In this document: one piece after another, positions 44,801-50,770 of the stretch
Layout: each line of letters begins with the position of its first letter
Numbering within the stretch: the stretch's first letter is position 1
Origin: Conchocele bisecta
Lineage: Eukaryota > Mollusca > Bivalvia > Lucinida > Thyasiridae
Length of the DNA stretch: 64,000 bases
Direction: 5' to 3'
Assembly (NCBI GenBank): GCA_029237695.1
Contig: CM055274.1
Span: forward strand, 16,729,505-16,793,504
Notes under the pieces: model-generated
Database searches by the model: none
What the model was told of the DNA's origin: nothing
Seen by the model: only the letters and a program-made list of their open reading frames with translations
Position numbers and translations under genes: made by a program

Positions 44801-47667
44801 AGCCACATAAAAGGATTTTTTAGGTGGCTAATTGTAACCAACCCTATCCTTTACCAAGTCCATAACCCTGTGGGGCTAGCCACATAAGTACCCTAATGTG
44901 TGCCCGGACGGACGGGACGGACGGACGGGACGGACGAACGGACAAGGGTAACAGGGGGTACAATACTCTTTAGACATGAAGATTATCTGGAGCTCTGTTC
45001 TTAAAAGCCATCCAATGTTTTCCAGTGATATTTTGGGAGATTATAGGAATGAATGGCCTTTCTGTGGAATTTATCGGGGTATAAACTTGGAAAAGTTGCG
45101 GGAATACTGGACGAAGCGATAAAAATTTACAATTTTCGAAAAAAAAAATAATTTTTTTTTTTTTTTTGGATTTTTTTCTCGAAAATTGTAATTTTTTTAA
45201 GGCCTCGTCCAGTATTCCCGCGACTTTTCCAAGTTTATATCCCCGATAAATTCCACAAAAAGGCCATTCATTCCTTATAATTCCAGCATTTGAAATAAAT
45301 TCATCAAGAAAATGTGTTTATTTTCCGTTTTCTTAAGAATTATTTTAACTGCGCCTGACGGTTACGGAAAGTAGTTCGGCATGGAGTTTACTGGGATATA
45401 AATTTGGACGGAGACTTGCAACGGACCAATCAAATGTTAGGGAATTGTGTAAATATTTTTGTGCTGGAATTATTGAAACATGAAATTTACGTTTGAAATT
45501 TTACATTTTGAAATGCGTAGCACACTGATTGCAGGGTTCGACACTAACAGTGCACCGGGTGCCCGAAGATCCCTGGGGCCCGTTTCACTAAACTTTGTAC
45601 AACTAAAATGTTTGTAAGTGCACAATTGTGATAGTTTGTAAATTTCACATTAACAATGTTTTCTTGAACACAATTATTGGATTTACATTTATTGAGCATA
45701 ATTGAGCAATAAATGTAAATCCATTAATTGAAATTTAGACGATCTTAAATTTGCACTTACAAACATTTTAGTCATACGACGTTTAGTGAAACGGGCCCCT
45801 GATTTGTAGGAGGAATGCCTGAATTTAGGGAAATTCCTATTGATCCCTATATGAAGAGATTCTTTGGGATCCCTGCACAAAAATGTTAGTGTCTAACCCT
45901 GCAGTGGACATATTTTCTACATAATACATTAAAATTGTGCTTTAACCTTAACTATACATTCAATGAAAAAGGGTATATTTTTTCAAAATCTTGAAAACAA
46001 GACATAATGTTTGTAAAACATGGATACCCCCCCGTGGGATACTGGACTCTAACTGCAGAAACTCTTACAAACTTTCTGATTTTTTTTTACGTAAATGTAC
46101 ACTGACGAATGGAAGGATGTACGTACGTACGGACGGACGTACATAACCTCAAGAGCAACGCAATATGCCCACCCCCTTGGCTATCGCATATTGAGCATAA
46201 TAACTAGACATTATGTTTGTAAAACATGAATATGCCCCAGTGGCATACTGGGGGCCATTTCACTAAACTTTATACGACTAAAATGTTCGTAAGTGTAAAA
46301 TTATGTAAATTTCACATTAACAATATTTTCTTGTAAACAATTGATGGATTTAGATTTATTGAGCATAGGCTGCATCAATAAATGTAAACCCATAAATTGA
46401 AATTTCTAGACGGTCCTAAATTTGCACTTACGAACATGTTAGTCGTACGAAGTTTAGTGAAATGGGCCCCTGGACTCTAGAGAAACTACTACAACCTTTT
46501 CAACGTAAATGTACATGGATGGACGGAACCTCAAGAGCAATGCAATATGCCCCCTTGCGATTGTATAAGGGGGCATAATAACTAGACATTAGGTTTGTAA
46601 AACATGGATATGCCCCCGTTGCATGCTGGATAATAACGAGAAATTCTTACAAACGATGGACGGACGTACGTAACCTCGAGAGCAACGCAATATGCCCCAC
46701 TGGCTATCACATAGGGGGTATAATGACAAACACTGTAGGTCAGGGCTCTAGATAATGAATTAGTAATTGAGTATTTTCACTCCATTATTTCTGAAGCAAT
46801 TGGGTATTTCAAAATTTGAATTGGGTAAAATAAAATCACATTACTGTTTACACATCAACAGCCAGCAATTATTGAATACATGTAGTTTGCTTCGAAATGA
46901 AAACTTGTCTTGCCATTTCAATTGGGTTTTTTAGCAATTTTAATTGGGTATTTAAGCAGATACGCAGCTTATCTGGAGCCCTGTGAGGTGGCATCTCATT
47001 TGTTGCTGTGAAATGGGGCCATATGGCAATTGAGATCAGTGTAGCTCCTGATAAAGTAGCACACTCCTGTAGCACACTTATGAGAACGACTAACCTGTGA
47101 AAAGGTTTAATGTCCCATTGACCGCTAATATCACGTAGTGACAGGGTCTCAGTTTCAAACTCATCCAATAGACCATTGGGATAGAAATACATTGGACTTC
47201 AATCGTGGGTTGAATCTATGTCCAAAGCATAAAAAATACTGAGTACCGGTAATCCCGTTTGATGAGAAACAGAATAAATACTCAGATTTTCCCATCATCC
47301 TTTCTGGAAATAGCATGGATAATTGTTTTTATATTAAATTCAACAATCACTAACCCATAGATACGGGCAGTAAGCCTGCAAAACTCCCATACCGTGCGTA
47401 GCTACGGACGGTATGGGAGTATTGCAGAGTTACTGCCTGCAACTCAGACTAACCATTGATCTGTATATCAATGAATCCAGGTGAGATTATGCTCCCTTTA
47501 CAGTCAATCTGAATGTCGGCGTATGCCTTTTCCACGTAGAATAATTCCTCAGGGTTGATGATCTTGCCGTTACGAACCCACAGATCATCCTGGACGATGG
47601 CGTGATTCTGCAGCAAGTGGCAGTTGCGAAACTGGTAGATCAGTCCACGAACCATGGCAGATGGCAT
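20616..47667 (-). CDS. AMDHD2: AMDHD2, N-acetylglucosamine-6-phosphate deacetylase (complete, 9 exons)
   Basis: The enzyme removes acetate from N-acetylglucosamine 6-phosphate to give glucosamine 6-phosphate, a cytosolic step in amino-sugar and sialic-acid catabolism that also feeds back on the hexosamine pathway. Nine exons (47454-47667, 44203-44342, 43015-43069, 40917-41126, 38003-38091, 35174-35318, 30241-30370, 27864-27910, 20616-20809) join to 1224 nt, 407 residues, close to the usual ~410. All junctions are GT-AG and in phase. Amidohydrolase features are present: the FIDIQING strand near residue 70 (Q-x-N instead of H-x-H, as in this family), metal ligands E141 (LHLEGPF), H208 (ALGHTTTD) and H229 (THLFNGM), the substrate segments HHRDP and [10 protein letters not shown], and catalytic D291 (VTDAIPPMG). 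No lesion is visible. The introns total about 25.8 kb and are almost wholly repeats. Confidence 0.97.
20835..20965. mobile_element. Truncated piggyBac-like MITE
   Basis: Shares CATGAGAATCGTCCATGACG with its mirror CGATTCTCATGTGCTGTCAA and CTAACCCTTACGCCGAATTA. It sits just 5' of AMDHD2 exon 9, in intron 8. Confidence 0.7.
21000..21165 (+). repeat. SINE-like repeat, GATCAG family
   Basis: Carries GTGGCTGTGACTGGAGAAAT and GGGGCTTATGGGATTTTTAA and ends near TTGATGGAACCG. Next to a hairpin element at 21233. Confidence 0.75.
21233..21393. mobile_element. Hairpin MITE (GGAATGAATGGCC family), copy 1
   Basis: ATAAGGAATGAATGGCCTCT and its mirror AAGGCCATTCATTCCTAT; inner AAAAGTCGCGGGAATACTGG and CCAGTATTCCCGCGACTTTT. 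Others at 45041-45280, 47731-47846 and half at 39667-39754. Confidence 0.86.
21566..21660. mobile_element. Short TIR element (CAGTGGAACCTCTCC family)
   Basis: ACAGTGGAACCTCTCCAAAC and GTTTGGAGACGTTCCACTGT, with an internal duplicate of CCGGACACCCTGGGAGGTCC. Related ones at 5969-6029 and 21738-21805. Confidence 0.8.
22453..22545. repeat. Short tandem repeat GGACATAACGGACCC
   Basis: Four units of (T)GGACATAACGGACCCGATT with variants (CAGACGAAACGGACCCGATT), near the left end of the pogo element. Confidence 0.85.
22907..23107. mobile_element. Palindromic MITE, family of 5201-5403
   Basis: An inverted repeat with outer arms AGGTGGAAGACTCGGACCTA and a mutated mirror ending CCACCTGTGGG; the inner arms share ATCCCATTA(C/T)CCCACCCAC. 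It is a diverged second copy, inserted in the pogo element. Confidence 0.8.
24020..24375. repeat. Tandemly duplicated SINE-like segment
   Basis: Two ~170-bp copies, nearly identical, each with a TATACATTGTGATCCTCATT block followed by GCGACCAG(C/T)GTAGCCCCAGA and GCAGTCTGATCAGGG. They belong to the family also seen at 1-105, 43085-43290 and 59575-59740. Confidence 0.8.
24429..26012 (-). pseudogene. pogo-like DDE transposase, two frameshifts
   Basis: The product would cut and paste the surrounding element. The N-terminal part (from 26012) has a basic start ([12 protein letters not shown]), a Pro/Ser/Thr linker and a helix-turn-helix region ([19 protein letters not shown]). The frame then shifts within about 25510-25560 near an A5G3 run, and a long frame to 24523 continues with [11 protein letters not shown], a CENP-B-type second DNA-binding region ([15 protein letters not shown]) and a DDE domain: D in [12 protein letters not shown] in [11 protein letters not shown] and D in [12 protein letters not shown], 35 residues after the second. 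A second shift near 24540 separates [11 protein letters not shown] from an acidic tail ([15 protein letters not shown]) ending in TAG at 24429-24431. Jerky/tigger-type host genes derive from this family, but the flanking inverted repeats make a transposon copy the better call. Confidence 0.9.
26195..26657. repeat. 79-bp tandem repeat inside the pogo element
   Basis: Six copies of a 79-bp unit that contains CCTCATTAAGTTGTTGTACC and TTTATCATACAATCGTCTCC. The fifth copy has lost about 11 bases in scattered deletions. It lies between the transposase 5' end and the right terminus. Confidence 0.92.
27147..27863. other. AMDHD2 intron 8 between pogo element and exon 8
   Basis: Two related blocks (CCAAATTCCAAGTTGAAAAGGGGGAGATAATC-type, at 27209 and 27350), and an inverted pair GGGAAACCCCTATTTTATAG / GGGGTTTCCC near 27700. 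No gene. Confidence 0.5.
27864..27910 (-). CDS. AMDHD2: AMDHD2 exon 8 (47-nt microexon)
   Basis: A 47-nt exon bounded by acceptor TTTTCCAG and donor GTGAGT, encoding (S)[15 protein letters not shown](G). It corresponds to the family segment S-I-A-x-M-D-x-C-V-R after the SG turn. Phase 2 in and phase 1 out fit exons 7 and 9 exactly. It is too short to be noticed as an open frame. A palindromic repeat (27968-28238) lies just upstream. Confidence 0.92.
27968..28238. mobile_element. Palindromic MITE, same family as 6781
   Basis: TATGAGACAAACCATGTGAT and TTGTACCCAAGAAAATGTGC at the left, AATCAGATGGCTGACCTCAT at the right. It lies about 60 bp upstream of AMDHD2 exon 8. Confidence 0.7.
28310..28345. 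repeat. (ATA)n microsatellite
   Basis: Imperfect AATAAT run interrupted by AGTAT. Confidence 0.9.
28480..29100 (+). mobile_element. Tandem-core element, family C
   Basis: Starts near AACAAGAGTGCCGCAAGTCA and has two ~170-bp core repeats (TTTTTCGGCATAAAAACACC, AAGGTGCACATCTTCAATAT) at 28700-28880 and 28880-29060. Confidence 0.75.
29101..29542 (+). mobile_element. Tandem-core element, family D
   Basis: Starts AACAAGAGCTGTAGGAGAAC, with two ~170-bp repeats (CTTAACCAAGG, TGTAGGTCAA(T/G)GTCA, ATTGATGTACATCACTA), then GACGCCGACGCCGGGG and a terminal hairpin ACTATTCTTCGAATAGT before CAAGCTAAAAAG. Confidence 0.78.
29661..29910. mobile_element. 250-bp palindromic MITE (CAGGGGNCCGTTTCACTAAA family), copy 1
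   Basis: TGGGGGCCGTTTCACTAAAC and TTTAGTGAAACGGACCCCTG; centre TTTATTGAGCATAGG...CCTATGCTCAATAAA. Copies at 45573-45801 and 46249-46472. Confidence 0.85.
30241..30370 (-). CDS. AMDHD2: AMDHD2 exon 7, catalytic Asp
   Basis: A 130-nt exon with acceptor GCCTGCAG and donor GTATGT. It encodes (G)[20 protein letters not shown], then [20 protein letters not shown] and CG(S). The Asp of VTDAIP is the catalytic base. Its first 44 nt are repeated three times in the preceding intron (see the partial copies at 30448, 30667 and 30812). Phase 1 in, phase 2 out. Confidence 0.97.
30448..30491 (-). pseudogene. Partial duplicate of AMDHD2 exon 7 (copy 2), splice-competent looking
   Basis: 44 nt encoding (G)[14 protein letters not shown], one substitution from exon 7, with both an acceptor (GCCTGCAG) and a donor (GTAATG). 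Lying in intron 6, its inclusion would add 44 nt and shift the frame into exon 7, so it could only act as a poison exon. Confidence 0.85.
30667..30713 (-). pseudogene. Partial duplicate of AMDHD2 exon 7 (copy 3)
   Basis: 47 nt encoding (G)[15 protein letters not shown], with one extra codon, acceptor TTCTACAG and donor GTAATA. Inclusion would likewise shift the frame into exon 7. Confidence 0.85.
30812..30858 (-). pseudogene. Partial duplicate of AMDHD2 exon 7 (copy 4), acceptor lost
   Basis: 47 nt encoding (G)[15 protein letters not shown], followed by GTAATT. The acceptor dinucleotide is TG instead of AG (CCGTTTG before the copy), so this copy should not be spliced in. It directly abuts the start of the 44-bp satellite. 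Confidence 0.85.
30871..33352. repeat. 44-bp satellite array in AMDHD2 intron 6
   Basis: Roughly 56 head-to-tail copies of a 44-bp unit containing CACCAATTGAAGGGCTCAAT, GTAAAGGGGTAAAC and CCACAAAGGG. Copies up to about 31740 and after about 33230 are clean; those between carry many 1-2-nt indels. 44 is not a multiple of 3, so every minus frame reads a [19 protein letters not shown] peptide in turn. These are not genes. Confidence 0.95.
33398..34899 (+). mobile_element. Tandem-core element, family E, nested in a piggyBac-like MITE
   Basis: Starts ACAAGAGTTGTCATAAGACA with GAAGCTCGCCTG, has about eight ~166-bp repeats (CTAAGTTTGTGACCTTGACC, GGATTTGCTACAGCATGATA), GACGCCGACGCCGACGACGC and a 3' hairpin before GCACTTAGTGCAGGCGAGCT. 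The flanks GACTAGTCAATTTATA and AAAAAGGGGGTGTTTTG are the two sides of a piggyBac-like MITE ending at TTAA 35042-35045. Confidence 0.8.
35174..35318 (-). CDS. AMDHD2: AMDHD2 exon 6, substrate-binding loop
   Basis: A 145-nt exon with acceptor CCCTGCAG and donor GTGGGA. It encodes [20 protein letters not shown], then [20 protein letters not shown] and IAYTVHPE(G). The HHRDP and [10 protein letters not shown] motifs line the active site in NagA-type enzymes. A 305-bp palindromic element starts 39 bp upstream of the acceptor, so the acceptor region is squeezed against a transposon. Confidence 0.97.
35358..35662. mobile_element. 305-bp palindromic MITE, copy 2 (inverted)
   Basis: Same length and centre as 7157-7461, in the opposite orientation; ends GTAGCCTATTTCATCAACAT and TTGATGAAATAGGCTAC. 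It abuts the AMDHD2 exon 6 acceptor. Confidence 0.88.
35675..35790 (+). repeat. SINE-like repeat, GATCAG family (5' part)
   Basis: Starts GTGGCTGTGACTGGAGAAAT and is lost after the GTAGCTCCTGATCAAATAGC block. Confidence 0.7.
36319..36544. mobile_element. piggyBac-like MITE (TTAA), intact
   Basis: TTAACCCTTTCACTG at the left and TTCAAAGGGTTAA at the right, with the core hairpin GATGAGATGGCTCGTTAAGA / GAGCCGGCTCATC. Confidence 0.82.
36866..36962. mobile_element. Hairpin element ending GTTCACATATTGGATTTTT
   Basis: TTGTTCACATATTGGATTTT and AAAATCCAATATGTGAACTA arms around TTAAATGGAAGCTGTAGTGA. Confidence 0.78.
37075..37155. repeat. Perfect 80-bp palindrome
   Basis: ATCGATGGTCTAGTAACATA ... GTAAGTGCTATGCTTTAGCA with the exact mirror on the right. 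No second copy in this window. Confidence 0.9.
37293..37951. mobile_element. piggyBac-like MITE split by a tRNA-like repeat
   Basis: TTAACCCTTTCAACACTACC on the left and GGGTTGAAAGGGTTAA on the right; the centre is replaced by a tRNA-like repeat (about 37345-37745). The remaining arm has TCATCAGGATCTGCACTTTT and TTAGTCTGAAAATCATTTTG. Confidence 0.8.
37345..37745 (-). repeat. tRNA-like composite repeat nested in a piggyBac-like MITE
   Basis: GTTGGGGTTTAACGGCCTAT, AATCACTTGGCCCCCTCCCA and AAGGAGGAACCCCTACCGTT; the surrounding MITE is at 37293-37951. Confidence 0.75.
38003..38091 (-). CDS. AMDHD2: AMDHD2 exon 5, carries both metal-ligand His
   Basis: An 89-nt exon with acceptor GCCTGCAG and donor GTAGGT. 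It encodes (G)[20 protein letters not shown] followed by THLFNGMLS. The His after Gly and the His of THLFN are the family's two histidine metal ligands. A piggyBac-like element begins about 50 bp downstream in the intron. Confidence 0.97.
38119..38672 (+). mobile_element. Tandem-core element, family F
   Basis: Starts ACTAGGTATTATGTTTGTAA; two core repeats (TGTTTCAGCACCATTT, GTGTCACACATGTTCAGGTG) at about 38268 and 38437; ends AGCAACGTAATATGCCACCT and GTGGGTATAACTAGA. Confidence 0.72.
39100..40676 (+). mobile_element. Tandem-core elements, family G, with a partial hairpin insertion
   Basis: Repeated GTCAAGGTCATGTTAATGGC, TCAAGTGTCCAAATATT and GAAACTTGTACAAACTTTTT blocks at ~165-bp spacing. 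It is broken at 39667-39754 by half of a hairpin element and followed by an unrelated stretch to about 40190. It ends GGGACGACGACGCGGACGAT and GCAGGCGCGACAATAAAATT. Confidence 0.7.
40917..41126 (-). CDS. AMDHD2: AMDHD2 exon 4, carries metal ligand Glu
   Basis: A 210-nt exon with acceptor TTTGATAG and donor GTAATT. It encodes (G)[19 protein letters not shown], with the metal-binding Glu, through [16 protein letters not shown] to GIKVAL(G). Phase 1 in and out. It lies between a tandem-core repeat (to 40676) and a hairpin copy at 41229-41298. Confidence 0.97.
41229..41298. repeat. Solo copy of the third hairpin of the compound element
   Basis: TATATGTTGTTACCACTCAT, ATTTGAACCGTCTC, then GAGACGGTTCAAATGAGTGG and its partner. 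It shows that the hairpin also exists independently. A diverged one is at 23938-23995. Confidence 0.85.
41385..41600. mobile_element. Diverged piggyBac-like MITE
   Basis: GTCGTCTGCTG at 41428 and CAGCAGATGAC at 41560, with CAGTGCATGAGAATTGTC as one arm; the ends are degenerate. Confidence 0.6.
41953..42125 (+). repeat. Poly-G repeat (GCGCGGAT family), truncated
   Basis: GGCGCGGATCTAGGATTTCG, a G run, GTAACTATTTTGCAATACTT and GGGGGTCCGGGGGGCATTCC. A duplicated flank (CTCTAATAGCACAGGCCATG) occurs both at 41825 and 42112, so this copy may sit in a local tandem duplication. Confidence 0.75.
42379..42650 (+). repeat. Poly-G repeat (GCGCGGAT family)
   Basis: GCGCAGATCCAGGATTTCGG, then GTCAAGTATTGCAAAATAGT, GGGGTCCGGGGGCATTCCCC, and the family's 3' end CAATCTTTACTCTGCGAATT with GGTCCACCCCCCCCTGAATC. 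Preceded by the same AAGTATATTAGTTTCGGCTC sequence as the 41953 copy. Confidence 0.75.
42740..42970. mobile_element. Palindromic MITE, same family as 6781
   Basis: CATGCGATTTTGTACCTTCT, AAGTTGACAAAAATTTCAG and its mirror with GAAATTTGTGTCAACTT. Just 3' of AMDHD2 exon 3. Confidence 0.7.
43015..43069 (-). CDS. AMDHD2: AMDHD2 exon 3
   Basis: A 55-nt exon encoding [18 protein letters not shown](G). The acceptor is GTCCAG and the donor GTGAGT; phase 0 in, phase 1 out. It sits just next to a palindromic repeat on its 3' side (42740-42970) and a SINE-like repeat on its 5' side. Confidence 0.93.
43085..43290 (+). repeat. SINE-like repeat, GATCAG family
   Basis: Contains GCTGTGACTGGAGAAATGGG and the palindrome region CAGTGCAGATCCTGATCAGA to GGCTGATCTGGATCTACACT. 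Lies just 5' of AMDHD2 exon 3. Confidence 0.75.
43439..43874 (+). mobile_element. ~440-bp compound-hairpin element, copy 3
   Basis: Forward copy in AMDHD2 intron 2 with the same order of hairpins. The different flanks of the three copies show that the composite moves as one unit. Confidence 0.88.
43875..44200. other. AMDHD2 intron 2 remainder
   Basis: Contains arms AACTATAACTTAATTAAAC-like and TTATAGTTCACATATTTCAT (44047-44160), a degenerate relative of the 36866 hairpin. No gene. Confidence 0.45.
44203..44342 (-). CDS. AMDHD2: AMDHD2 exon 2
   Basis: The acceptor is ATTGCAG and the donor GTGATG; length 140 nt, phase 1 in and phase 0 out. It encodes (G)[17 protein letters not shown]..., then [20 protein letters not shown], the conserved TSFCPT strand of the barrel. 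No frame of 60 codons or more stands out here, so this exon is recognised by homology. It is far more GC-rich than the surrounding intron. Confidence 0.95.
44735..44905. mobile_element. 170-bp MITE, inverted twin of 13381-13550
   Basis: Begins GTTCTTACAGTACTATACTT, ends CCCTAATGTGTGCCC, and lies between GGACAGACGGAC and GGACGGACGGGACGGAC. Confidence 0.8.
45041..45280. mobile_element. Hairpin MITE, copy 2, with A/T-rich loop
   Basis: Same arms as 21233-21393, but the loop is expanded by a second palindrome (TTACAATTTTCGAAAA / TTTTCTCGAAAATTGTAA) around a T run. Confidence 0.85.
45281..45477. mobile_element. Companion element with TAATTCCAGCA ends
   Basis: TTCCAGCATTTGAAATAAAT to TTTTTGTGCTGGAATTAT; the same unit follows the hairpin at 47847-48045, and a reversed piece (21150-21232) precedes the copy at 21233, so the two move together. 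Confidence 0.72.
45573..45801. mobile_element. Palindromic MITE, copy 2
   Basis: CTGGGGCCCGTTTCACTAAA to TTTAGTGAAACGGGCCCCTG with a shortened centre. Confidence 0.85.
45995..46735 (+). mobile_element. Three head-to-tail family F remnants, core lost, one with a nested MITE
   Basis: Each unit runs from ACATTATGTTTGTAAAACAT to GGGGGTATAATAACTAGA-type ends without the ~165-bp core. The second is interrupted by a MITE at 46249-46472; the others give the empty site GCATACTGGACTCTAAC. Confidence 0.72.
46249..46472. mobile_element. Palindromic MITE, copy 3, nested in a family F remnant
   Basis: TGGGGGCCATTTCACTAAAC to TTTAGTGAAATGGGCCCCTG. The neighbouring remnants show the uninterrupted host sequence. 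Confidence 0.85.
47454..47667 (-). CDS. AMDHD2: AMDHD2 exon 1
   Basis: It starts at ATG 47667 (purine at -3). A second in-frame ATG four codons on has a better context (GCCATGG), so the exact start is slightly uncertain. It encodes the N-terminal beta-sandwich part ([20 protein letters not shown]) through FIDIQIN. The donor is GTTAGT and the exon ends at phase 1. A 116-bp hairpin element begins only about 64 bp upstream, within the probable promoter or 5' UTR. Confidence 0.94.
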
Positions 47668-47730
47668 CGTTGTTATCCTTGATCCCTGCTCACTGCATCT
47701 GACCTCTTGAACTCTTGACCTGAATATTCA

Positions 47731-47846
47731 TTATAGGAATGAATGGCCTTTTTGTGGAATTTTTCCGGCCTTCGTCCAGTATTCCCGCGACTTTTCCAAG
47801 TTTATACCCCGATAAATTCCACAAAAAGGCCATTCATTCCTTATAA
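47731..47846. mobile_element. Hairpin MITE, copy 3 (short), upstream of AMDHD2
   Basis: TTATAGGAATGAATGGCCTT to AGGCCATTCATTCCTTATAA with most of the left arm deleted. It begins about 64 bp upstream of the AMDHD2 start codon. Confidence 0.82.
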
Positions 47847-48045
47847 TTCCAGCATTTGAAATAAATCATCAAGCAAATGTGTTTATTTTCCGTTTTTTTT
47901 TAAATTATTTTAACTGCGTCTCACGGTTACGGAAAGTAGTTCGGCGTGGGAGTTGACTGGGATATAAATTTTGGACAGAGACTTGCTACGGGCCAATCAA
48001 ATGTTAGGGAATTATGTAAATGTTTTTGTGCTGGAATTATAGAGA
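47847..48045. mobile_element. Companion element with TAATTCCAGCA ends, second copy
   Basis: TTCCAGCATTTGAAATAAAT to TTTTTGTGCTGGAATTAT, matching 45281-45477 with few changes. Confidence 0.75.
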
Positions 48046-49320
48046 TGTAGGCGTTTGACCCCCCTGGGGCTGTGCAAGATGTTTGTGTGCGCATGAATAT
48101 GGCACAAACAGAAATTTGGATGTCTGAAGTGACTGCTACATGTATGTCAAAACTAGATGGCCGCGGCCAGCATATCACACCCGCCGCAGTATGTGATCAG
48201 GGTGGTTCAGGTTTGGGGGCGAAGTGGGCGATATTCTCGCCTTGATCTCTCGGACTTCGCCCTGTCCGTCCAGAAAAGCGAAGTCCACTTCGCCCTAAAA
48301 AAATCTCAGAAAATATATTCTCAAAAACCCAGCTAGAACCAAATTTGTGTCCGGTAATCCGGATTTCCCATACACTGATCATATCTCGCTAATTCCAGCT
48401 GGTATAATCCCACTTAATTGATGCCACCCGGCTGCTTGGCCGTGTACCGTGTCGGTCAGTGATCAGTTATCGAGATGTGTCAAGACGCGAGAAAATCGGG
48501 AAAAACGCTCTTCTGCGACCAGTCTGGTTTTACCCTCAATATCCCGTCATAATCTCATAAATATCTTGGATCGTTCTGTATACAGATGATAGTTTTACAT
48601 TCGCAGAAATATGCAATGAAATGGGTTTGTAAACTTTGTATTGGGGGCAGTATCATAGTTTGTTTACACAAATCGTGTGTAAACTGCACACACACATGGT
48701 TCTCCGTTGTATGTAAAGCTAATCGCGCAGCTGGGCCCATGCTGTAACACGTGATGTGAAGGTTGCGGTATCGATTTTTCTATTGGATGACCTGTTAAAT
48801 TTATGCGGATTGCGGATCACGTGATAACTGGAGACATGTGACCTGTGATGTGTACACCACAGGTGTATACCACAGGGTGTCGAGCTGTTACATGCTAAAT
48901 TAATCGCGCTTAATGAATCGGGCCTTAACATCGAGGGCCGTATTAATTAATTGGCGGTTTCTTCAATGAAAACAATATAATTCCTTGTTTGAAAGTCGTG
49001 TAGTGTGATAATTGATGCCCGAGATAATAAAAACCTTTTTTTTTTAGCATGTTGATTATGTCAAATACATTGTTTTACATTACGATACTTGCAGAAAAAT
49101 GAAGAAAAAAAAACTTAAAATAAAATTTTGTTTCATATTATTATTGTGTTTATTCTTCTTACATGATAATAATAGAAATATACTCTATGTCCAACAGAAG
49201 TGTATGTACCGAATAATGTGCAAGCAGTGTTCTATGGTACACTCAATTGAAAATGAGCACATTTCTAATACCAAATGAACTAAATAACCCCTTTCTCCAA
49301 ATATGATTGATTAAATATTG
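48046..49320. other. Intergenic, no gene recognised
   Basis: Holds a reversed tandem-core tail (48150-48190) and a sequence at 48190-48400 with paired GGCGAAGTGGGCGATATTCT / GTCCACTTCGCCCT. Short frames only; a distal promoter for AMDHD2 could lie here, but nothing diagnostic is visible. Confidence 0.45.
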
Positions 49321-49712
49321 GTGTTTAATGACATATCAACAGCTAAGGTCATTTAAGGTCTATATACAAGAACAGTTTGATGCTTTGAAAACATAGAGTT
49401 TACAGTTACGCGATAACCGTTAGAGAAATGTTCAATGAAATTATGATTTTTATCACTTCTCCCTAATTTTGCTTCACTTCTCCCTATTTTGCCAGGAGGG
49501 AGAAGTCACTTCTCCCTAAATTTTTGGCCTAGCTTGAACCCTGTGTGATGGTCTCAGTATATATGTATGTGATTTGATTTATTGGTGTTTAACACCCTAT
49601 CAACAGCTACGGTCAATTAAAGACGGGCCAACGGGTTCGATCCCGCATGTAACCTGCTGCATTGCGGGGAAAATACTAAAATCAGAATGAAATATTTACA
49701 TCAAAATAAATA

Positions 49713-50736
49713 TGGGCTGCGCCATACGAAAACCGGGCTTAATGACATTTTCATGAAAAGCGGTAAACGACGTCGGAAAAACGACGTTTGCAGCGTTGCT
49801 GTAAAAGTTCACATTTTGCCCTCCAATTTACGTTTATTGGTGTCAGTTAACATTAAGTGTGGACAGAAAACGGAAAATTATAACTTACTGAAACTTTCGC
49901 TAATACGAGACGCGATGCCTTGCACCTTAGTACGCATATTATGACGACATGACTTGACGGCACGTACTTGTGAATACGTACGTGAATACATGTTTGCCGT
50001 TATGGCCATGATGTCGTTACAAAATAGTATAGCAAGGATACTTGCACGAGTTCCTCGCATAATTTAACTGGCTACATATCAGCGAAGTCCTCGCTTACAC
50101 TGCACCTTGAATCCTAAATAATCTTAAATATGAACAACCTAGTGTATGCCAACGATATTATCTTGGTAAATTGAGACACTTTTGAACAATTCAATCCAGT
50201 ACTTAGCGAATGATATGCCATTTATTGCCACTCATTTTATCATAAACGGAGGTAGACACGCAACTATATTATAAGGGACCTGCAGTCTGGTTTTTGTCAG
50301 GATGATTATCCAGATATCGGGTTTGGTAGCTCCGCAAAAAACAAGGATGTTCACTATCAACTAAATATTGGCTGAGAATAGAATACAAGAGCGAATGTCA
50401 ATTCAACAAGTTTAATAAAGTCTTAACTAACATGTAACAACAATTAAAGTATTCTTTACAGACTGAATATCGGATTATGCGGTGCAGAATATGTCATTTC
50501 CACATTGTGGCAGAAATGAACACATGTCAAACAGAGAACAATAATGGGAATCTCATTCTCCAAGTAACCTCTGCAACTAATCAACATGTCTCGGTAAGCT
50601 TGGTTAAATATTCAACATGTTCTCAACTTCTCATGTTATAGTACATTACAGTTTGCAGTGTTTAAAGATGGGTGGGGTAACCACGGGGCACGTTTTTTTG
50701 CTCCAAAATGCGCCAGAACCCAGGAAAAAATCCGGG

Positions 50737-50770
<34 letters not shown>

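Noticed and set aside
49687..49944. 85-codon frame (starts MKYLHQNKYGLRH)
   Set aside because: It spans the left boundary of the 2.15-kb element and the repeat it interrupts; no known domain.
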